Below the pieces are notes generated by a model. That model saw only the letters and a program-made list of their open reading frames with translations. It ran no database searches and had not been told where the DNA came from. Shown here one piece after another: positions 7,081-9,616 of a DNA stretch of 9,616 nucleotides. The position numbers and the translations under genes are program-made. The stretch is from positions 1 to 9,616 of the forward strand of contig DATLDK010000132.1 in the NCBI GenBank assembly GCA_035525905.1. The letters are read 5' to 3'. The number at the start of each line of letters is the position of its first letter. Positions within the stretch are counted from its first letter, which is position 1. The DNA comes from Gaiellasilicea sp035525905 (GTDB lineage: Bacteria; Actinomycetota; Thermoleophilia; Gaiellales; Gaiellaceae).

Positions 7081-7571
7081 TAGCTGCGGTCTCGCACGAG
7101 AACCGCGTCGACACCGGCCCGCTCCAGCTCCTCGAGCTCCGGCTGCGTGACGGGGCCTACGTCTGCGATCGCGAGCTTGCCCGCGGGAATATCGGAAAGC
7201 AGCTCGAGCACGTGCCCGAGTGGCTCGTCGGCGTCGGCTGCGGAGAGGAGGAGCAACTCCGGGTCGAGACGCTCGAGTGCCTCCTCGAGCTCGTCCTCGC
7301 TCGCCACCTGGACGACGAGCTCCACCCCGTCGCCGCGGTCGGCGTGCTCCTGGCCCGGGCGCACCAGCCGTGCGTCTGCACCCGTGCCGTCGGCCGTCAA
7401 AATCGGCAGCGCGCAGAAGGCCCGAATCGCTTCGAGGTCGCCCTCGGCGAGCACCGCCTCCGCACCTGACGCCTCCGCGCGCAGCGCGTCCTCCGGGCCG
7501 GACACTGCGACGATCAGCGAGATCCCGTCACCCTCGGAGATGGCTTGGCTCAAACGTCTGGGGCCGGTCAC
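7080..7571 (-). CDS. Small TrpC-like (indole-3-glycerol phosphate synthase-like) half-barrel protein, probably non-catalytic
   Basis: The roughly 163-residue product reads like a shortened TIM-barrel protein of the indole-3-glycerol phosphate synthase type. It has a strand followed by 'DALRAEASGAEAVL', then 'CALPIL', then 'VELVVQVASEDELEEAL' (compare the family's LVEVHDEEELERAL), and an end 'LAIADVGPVTQPELEEL' then 'GVDAVLVRD' (compare VAESGI...GADAVLVGE). Catalytic residues are absent: the LKDF lysine is replaced by LTAD, the ESG motif by DVG, and the NNR asparagine region by SAAD. Normal length is about 260 residues, so part of the barrel is gone. An enzyme activity is unlikely; a binding or partner role is inferred. 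The stop overlaps the next gene's GTG. The start is uncertain: GTG 7571 has a TAGTGT box eight bases before it, and TTG 7553 is an alternative. Codon and frame pattern support a real gene over the Ser-rich opposite frame. Confidence 0.75.
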   Translation of the reverse strand: MTGPRRLSQAISEGDGISLIVAVSGPEDALRAEASGAEAVLAEGDLEAIRAFCALPILTADGTGADARLVRPGQEHADRGDGVELVVQVASEDELEEALERLDPELLLLSAADADEPLGHVLELLSDIPAGKLAIADVGPVTQPELEELERAGVDAVLVRDRS

Positions 7572-7579
7572 GCGTCGCA

Positions 7580-7585
7580 ACACTA
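7580..7585 (-). promoter_or_regulatory. Candidate -10 box for the TrpC-like operon
   Basis: On the minus strand TAGTGT lies eight bases before the GTG at 7571, fitting a leaderless start. There is no recognisable -35. It is only ten bases from the opposing -10 box at 7596-7601, so the two divergent promoters would overlap. Confidence 0.35.
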
Positions 7586-7595
7586 CCGAAGCGGC

Positions 7596-7601
7596 TACGG
7601 T
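7596..7601 (+). promoter_or_regulatory. Candidate -10 box for the secreted propeller gene (leaderless)
   Basis: TACGGT fits TAnnnT and ends seven bases before the GTG at 7609, the spacing expected if transcription starts at the start codon. No Shine-Dalgarno sequence is present. The arrangement repeats that seen before the phosphofructokinase gene. Confidence 0.4.
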
Positions 7602-7608
7602 TCGGACC

Positions 7609-9084
7609 GTGCGCGTGCGCGTTGCGATTGCCCTGCTGCTCGCGGCGCTGCCGGCCGTGGCGACCGCTGCGATCGCGCCCCCGATCACCGGCACAGCGCG
7701 CGCCGACCTCCTCGTCGGACGTGACGGCTCGGACCGGATCGTGGCGCGCGCGGGGAACGACCGGATCGCGGCCGAGTACGACGGAGGCATCGACCGGATC
7801 TCCTGCGGCCCGGGGCGCGACATCGTCGCCGCGGACGCGCGCGACCGAGTCGACGGGGACTGCGAGCTCGTCAGCCGGCGGATCCATCGCGACCGGCACA
7901 CGAACTCGGAGGCCCAGCACGAGTCGGAGGTGGAGCCCGACTCGCACACCGTGGGCGTAACGACCGTTGCGGTCTTCCAGGTCGGGCGGAACCGAACCGG
8001 CGGGGCGTCGAGCATCGGCTTCTCCACCTCCAGGGACGGCGGCCTGACATGGCGCGAGGGCACGCTTCCGGGGTTGACGCCGTTCACGGTCCCGCCCGGG
8101 CCTTCGACCCGGGCGAGCGATCCAGTCGTCACCTACGACGCGGCGCACGGCCTCTGGCTGGCGAACACGCTCGCGATCGCGCCGGGCGCGACGCGGCTGA
8201 CGATCCACCGCTCGCGCGACGGGCTCACGTGGACGGGCCCGATCGACGCTGCGCTCGCACAGACCGAGGATCTGGCCTACGACAAGAACTGGCTCGTGTG
8301 CGACAACGGGGCCGCGAGCCCGTTCCGCGGCCGCTGCTATCTGGCGTACACGCTGGTCGGGGAGCGCGAGGACCAGCTGGCCGTCCAGCGTTCGGACGAC
8401 GGCGGTCGCACATGGTCGACCGCCGTGACGATGACGATCCCCGTCACCGGCGTGATTCCCGTCGTGCGCCCGGACGGGATGCTCGTGCTCGTCTTCTGGT
8501 CCGGGCGCACGGGAATGGTGGCGGTCCGCTCGACGGACGGCGCCGTCACGCTGTCGGAGCCGCTCACGATCTCGCCCGTGCGGGCACGAGATGCGCGGCC
8601 ACTGCGCGCGCCGCCGCTCGTGGCCGCCGAGGTCGATCTCTCGGGAGCCGTGCTGGCCGTATGGCAGGACTGCCGCTTCCGCGCGGCCTGCGAGGCCAAC
8701 GACATCGTCCTCGCGCGCTCGGCCGACGGGGTCGCGTGGTCCGGCCCGGCACGGGTGACGCGCGGCCGGAACGCGGCGATCCCGACGATCGGCGTCGAGC
8801 CGGAGACGGGCAGGCTCGCCGTCGCGTACTACGTGCTCCAGCCGGACGGCGTCGACGCGGAGCTCGTCACGTCCTCCGACGGCGGCGCGCGCTGGAGCAG
8901 CCCACAGCGGCTGAGCCCGCGCCGGATGGCGCTGGAATGGCTACCGGAGACGACGCTCGGCCGCATGCTCGCGGATTACATCGGCGTCACGTGGTCGCGC
9001 AGCCGTCCGCTGGTCGTCTACGCGCTCGCCTCTCACCCACGGAACGGCAAGCTCCGCCAGGCGATCTACGCCGGCCGCGGCTGA
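7609..9084 (+). CDS. Secreted Asp-box (BNR/sialidase-like) beta-propeller protein with N-terminal degenerate RTX calcium-binding segment
   Basis: The 491-residue product has a signal peptide (1-20, cleavage near ATA-A). Residues 30-86 are a degenerate hemolysin-type calcium-binding region with GRDGSDRI, AGNDRI, CGPGRDIV and a closing DGDCE; Cys66 and Cys85 may pair. The rest is a propeller of about five or six blades marked by Asp-boxes S-x-D-G-(G)-x-T-W: 141-148, 202-208, 262-269, 371-377 and 422-429, with a weak one at 308-312. Exo-sialidase-like proteins share this fold and the 'YDKNW' style segment (224-228), but I cannot assign the catalytic Arg triad/Tyr of true sialidases, so substrate and activity are open. 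An extracellular glycan- or protein-binding role is inferred. GTG 7609 is chosen from the signal peptide and the -10-like box; GTG 7615 is possible. The open frame continues upstream only as the shadow of the opposite gene. Confidence 0.87.
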   Translation: MRVRVAIALLLAALPAVATAAIAPPITGTARADLLVGRDGSDRIVARAGNDRIAAEYDGGIDRISCGPGRDIVAADARDRVDGDCELVSRRIHRDRHTNSEAQHESEVEPDSHTVGVTTVAVFQVGRNRTGGASSIGFSTSRDGGLTWREGTLPGLTPFTVPPGPSTRASDPVVTYDAAHGLWLANTLAIAPGATRLTIHRSRDGLTWTGPIDAALAQTEDLAYDKNWLVCDNGAASPFRGRCYLAYTLVGEREDQLAVQRSDDGGRTWSTAVTMTIPVTGVIPVVRPDGMLVLVFWSGRTGMVAVRSTDGAVTLSEPLTISPVRARDARPLRAPPLVAAEVDLSGAVLAVWQDCRFRAACEANDIVLARSADGVAWSGPARVTRGRNAAIPTIGVEPETGRLAVAYYVLQPDGVDAELVTSSDGGARWSSPQRLSPRRMALEWLPETTLGRMLADYIGVTWSRSRPLVVYALASHPRNGKLRQAIYAGRG

Positions 9085-9119
9085 AAGGCGCACACCTTGC
9101 GTGGGCGAGCCGCGGGAGC

Positions 9120-9150
9120 GAAGCGAACCGCCTTCAGGGATCTTCGCTTC
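9120..9150. repeat. Hairpin downstream of the propeller gene
   Basis: GAAGCGAA (9120-9127) and TTCGCTTC (9143-9150) form a perfect 8-bp stem with a 15-base loop, 35 bases after the propeller stop codon. It lies immediately next to the stronger hairpin at 9154-9184 and may be part of a tandem terminator. Confidence 0.45.
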
Positions 9151-9153
9151 TTA

Positions 9154-9184
9154 GCGGGTGTCCGGGCTTTGCCCGGATACCCGC
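9154..9184. terminator. Strong hairpin terminator between convergent genes
   Basis: GCGGGTGTCCGGGC (9154-9167) pairs with GCCCGGATACCCGC (9171-9184) around a TTT loop: 14 pairs including one G-T. With a bulged C9185 the stem gains three A-T pairs (TTA/TAA). It directly abuts the stop codon of the minus-strand aldehyde dehydrogenase-like gene (9185-9187) and follows the plus-strand propeller gene, so it can serve both directions. Confidence 0.75.
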
Positions 9185-9616
9185 CTAAAGACCAACAGGA
9201 TGCCACACGGTCTTTAGTTCCAAGAAGCTCGCGATCGCCCAGGGGCTCTGCTCGTCGGGCTTGCCGTGCACGACGCGCTTGACGTTGTCGGCGGCGAGGC
9301 GCTCCAGCTCCGGCCTCTTCCCGTTCGCACCGGTGAGGTCGATCGCGTTCACATCCATGTGCCCGGCGAGGATCGGGGCGAGCTCGTCCTGGAGGCCGGT
9401 GAGGACGTTCACGACGCCGCTGGGAATGTCCGAGGTCGCGATCGCCTCGGCGAGCTCGATCGCGGCCAACGGATGCGTCTCCGAGGCGACGACGACGACG
9501 GCGTTCCCGCCCACGAGCACGGGCGCGACGCGCGCGACCAGGCCGCCCAGCGCGGGCTCCTCCGGTGCGAGCACGGCGACGACGCCGGTCGGCTCCGGGA
9601 ACGTGAAGTTGAAGTA
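9185..9616 (-). CDS. Aldehyde dehydrogenase superfamily protein, C-terminal part (5' end beyond window)
   Basis: The frame is open to the right edge, giving the last 143 residues. They match the cofactor-binding domain of NAD(P)-dependent aldehyde dehydrogenases: EPTGVVAVLAP, a GGNAVVVVASETHPL segment (usual GNTVVLKPSEQTPL), a SGVVNVLTG segment (usual PGVVNVVTG), then the HMDVNAIDLTG strand (usual HPDVDKIAFTGS). In a normal enzyme the catalytic Glu and Cys come about 30-70 residues after this point, but here the chain ends after about 48 more residues (…TVWHPVGL) with neither. The visible domain is therefore a non-catalytic ALDH-like domain. It could be the second, degenerate domain of a two-domain ALDH16-type enzyme or a small stand-alone paralogue paired with a complete enzyme; such pairs occur next to deoC in actinobacteria. 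The Lys expected in VLKPSE is Val-Ala here, further arguing against normal cofactor binding. Confidence 0.8.
   Translation of the reverse strand, partial: YFNFTFPEPTGVVAVLAPEEPALGGLVARVAPVLVGGNAVVVVASETHPLAAIELAEAIATSDIPSGVVNVLTGLQDELAPILAGHMDVNAIDLTGANGKRPELERLAADNVKRVVHGKPDEQSPWAIASFLELKTVWHPVGL

Noticed and set aside
4874..7114. 746-residue open frame on the minus strand
   Set aside because: Arg-rich out-of-frame shadow of the spermidine synthase-like gene; its tail even crosses the CheY-like gene and has no domain pattern.
7147..7608. N-terminal extension of the propeller gene in the same frame
   Set aside because: Ser/Ala-rich stretch antisense to the TrpC-like gene; the signal peptide beginning at 7609 sets the real start.

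Overview
The window is GC-rich DNA whose coding strands show the strong third-position GC bias of a high-GC actinobacterium. A group III-type phosphofructokinase, an ANTAR-domain regulator, secreted proteins with YQWQRC Ig-like repeats, degenerate RTX-type calcium repeats joined to an Asp-box propeller, and TAnnnT boxes a few bases before start codons all fit Actinobacteria. Class Thermoleophilia (Gaiellales/Solirubrobacterales-like) is my best guess, but it is an inference from gene style and not from a marker gene.

Left end (1-978): one hypothetical gene on the minus strand (33-782) lies in DNA that is visibly less GC-rich than the rest. It is followed by a 52-base 3' half of a tRNA-Leu(CAA) gene (927-978). 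The half begins at the anticodon loop and has no matching 5' half. That is the signature of a site-specific integration end (attR-like), so the window appears to open with the last gene of an integrated element and enter host chromosome at about 979.

Host region (979-9616): a secreted Ig-like repeat protein (1083-2072, +) converges on an acyl-CoA/fatty-acid delta-9-type desaturase (2120-3007, -) across a strong hairpin terminator. The desaturase diverges from a phosphofructokinase with pyrophosphate-type signature residues (3153-4199, +). The 145-bp gap between them holds two perfect dyads, each with a 4-base spacer. The phosphofructokinase converges, with 4 bases between stop codons, on an ANTAR regulator with a degenerate receiver domain (4204-4785, -). 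This diverges from a receiver-only, CheY-like response regulator (5003-5458, +) that has a long structured leader. The response regulator's stop codon overlaps that of a membrane-anchored spermidine synthase-like protein (5455-7080, -). The latter's GTG start overlaps by one base the stop of a small TrpC-like half-barrel protein (7080-7571, -), so those two form a translationally coupled operon. Divergent from it is a secreted propeller protein (7609-9084, +), followed by two hairpins and the 3' end of an aldehyde dehydrogenase-superfamily gene (9185-9616, -, cut by the window edge).

How they fit together: this looks like ordinary housekeeping chromosome (glycolysis, lipid desaturation, signalling, secreted proteins) with genes packed alternately head-to-head and tail-to-tail. 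The less ordinary points are the tRNA-derived integration scar, the TrpC-like/spermidine synthase-like coupled pair, the ANTAR pseudo-receiver beside a structured leader, and the operator-like dyads between the desaturase and the phosphofructokinase. I did not find evidence for a complete, clearly new defence or mobile system; its body, if any, would lie to the left of the window.
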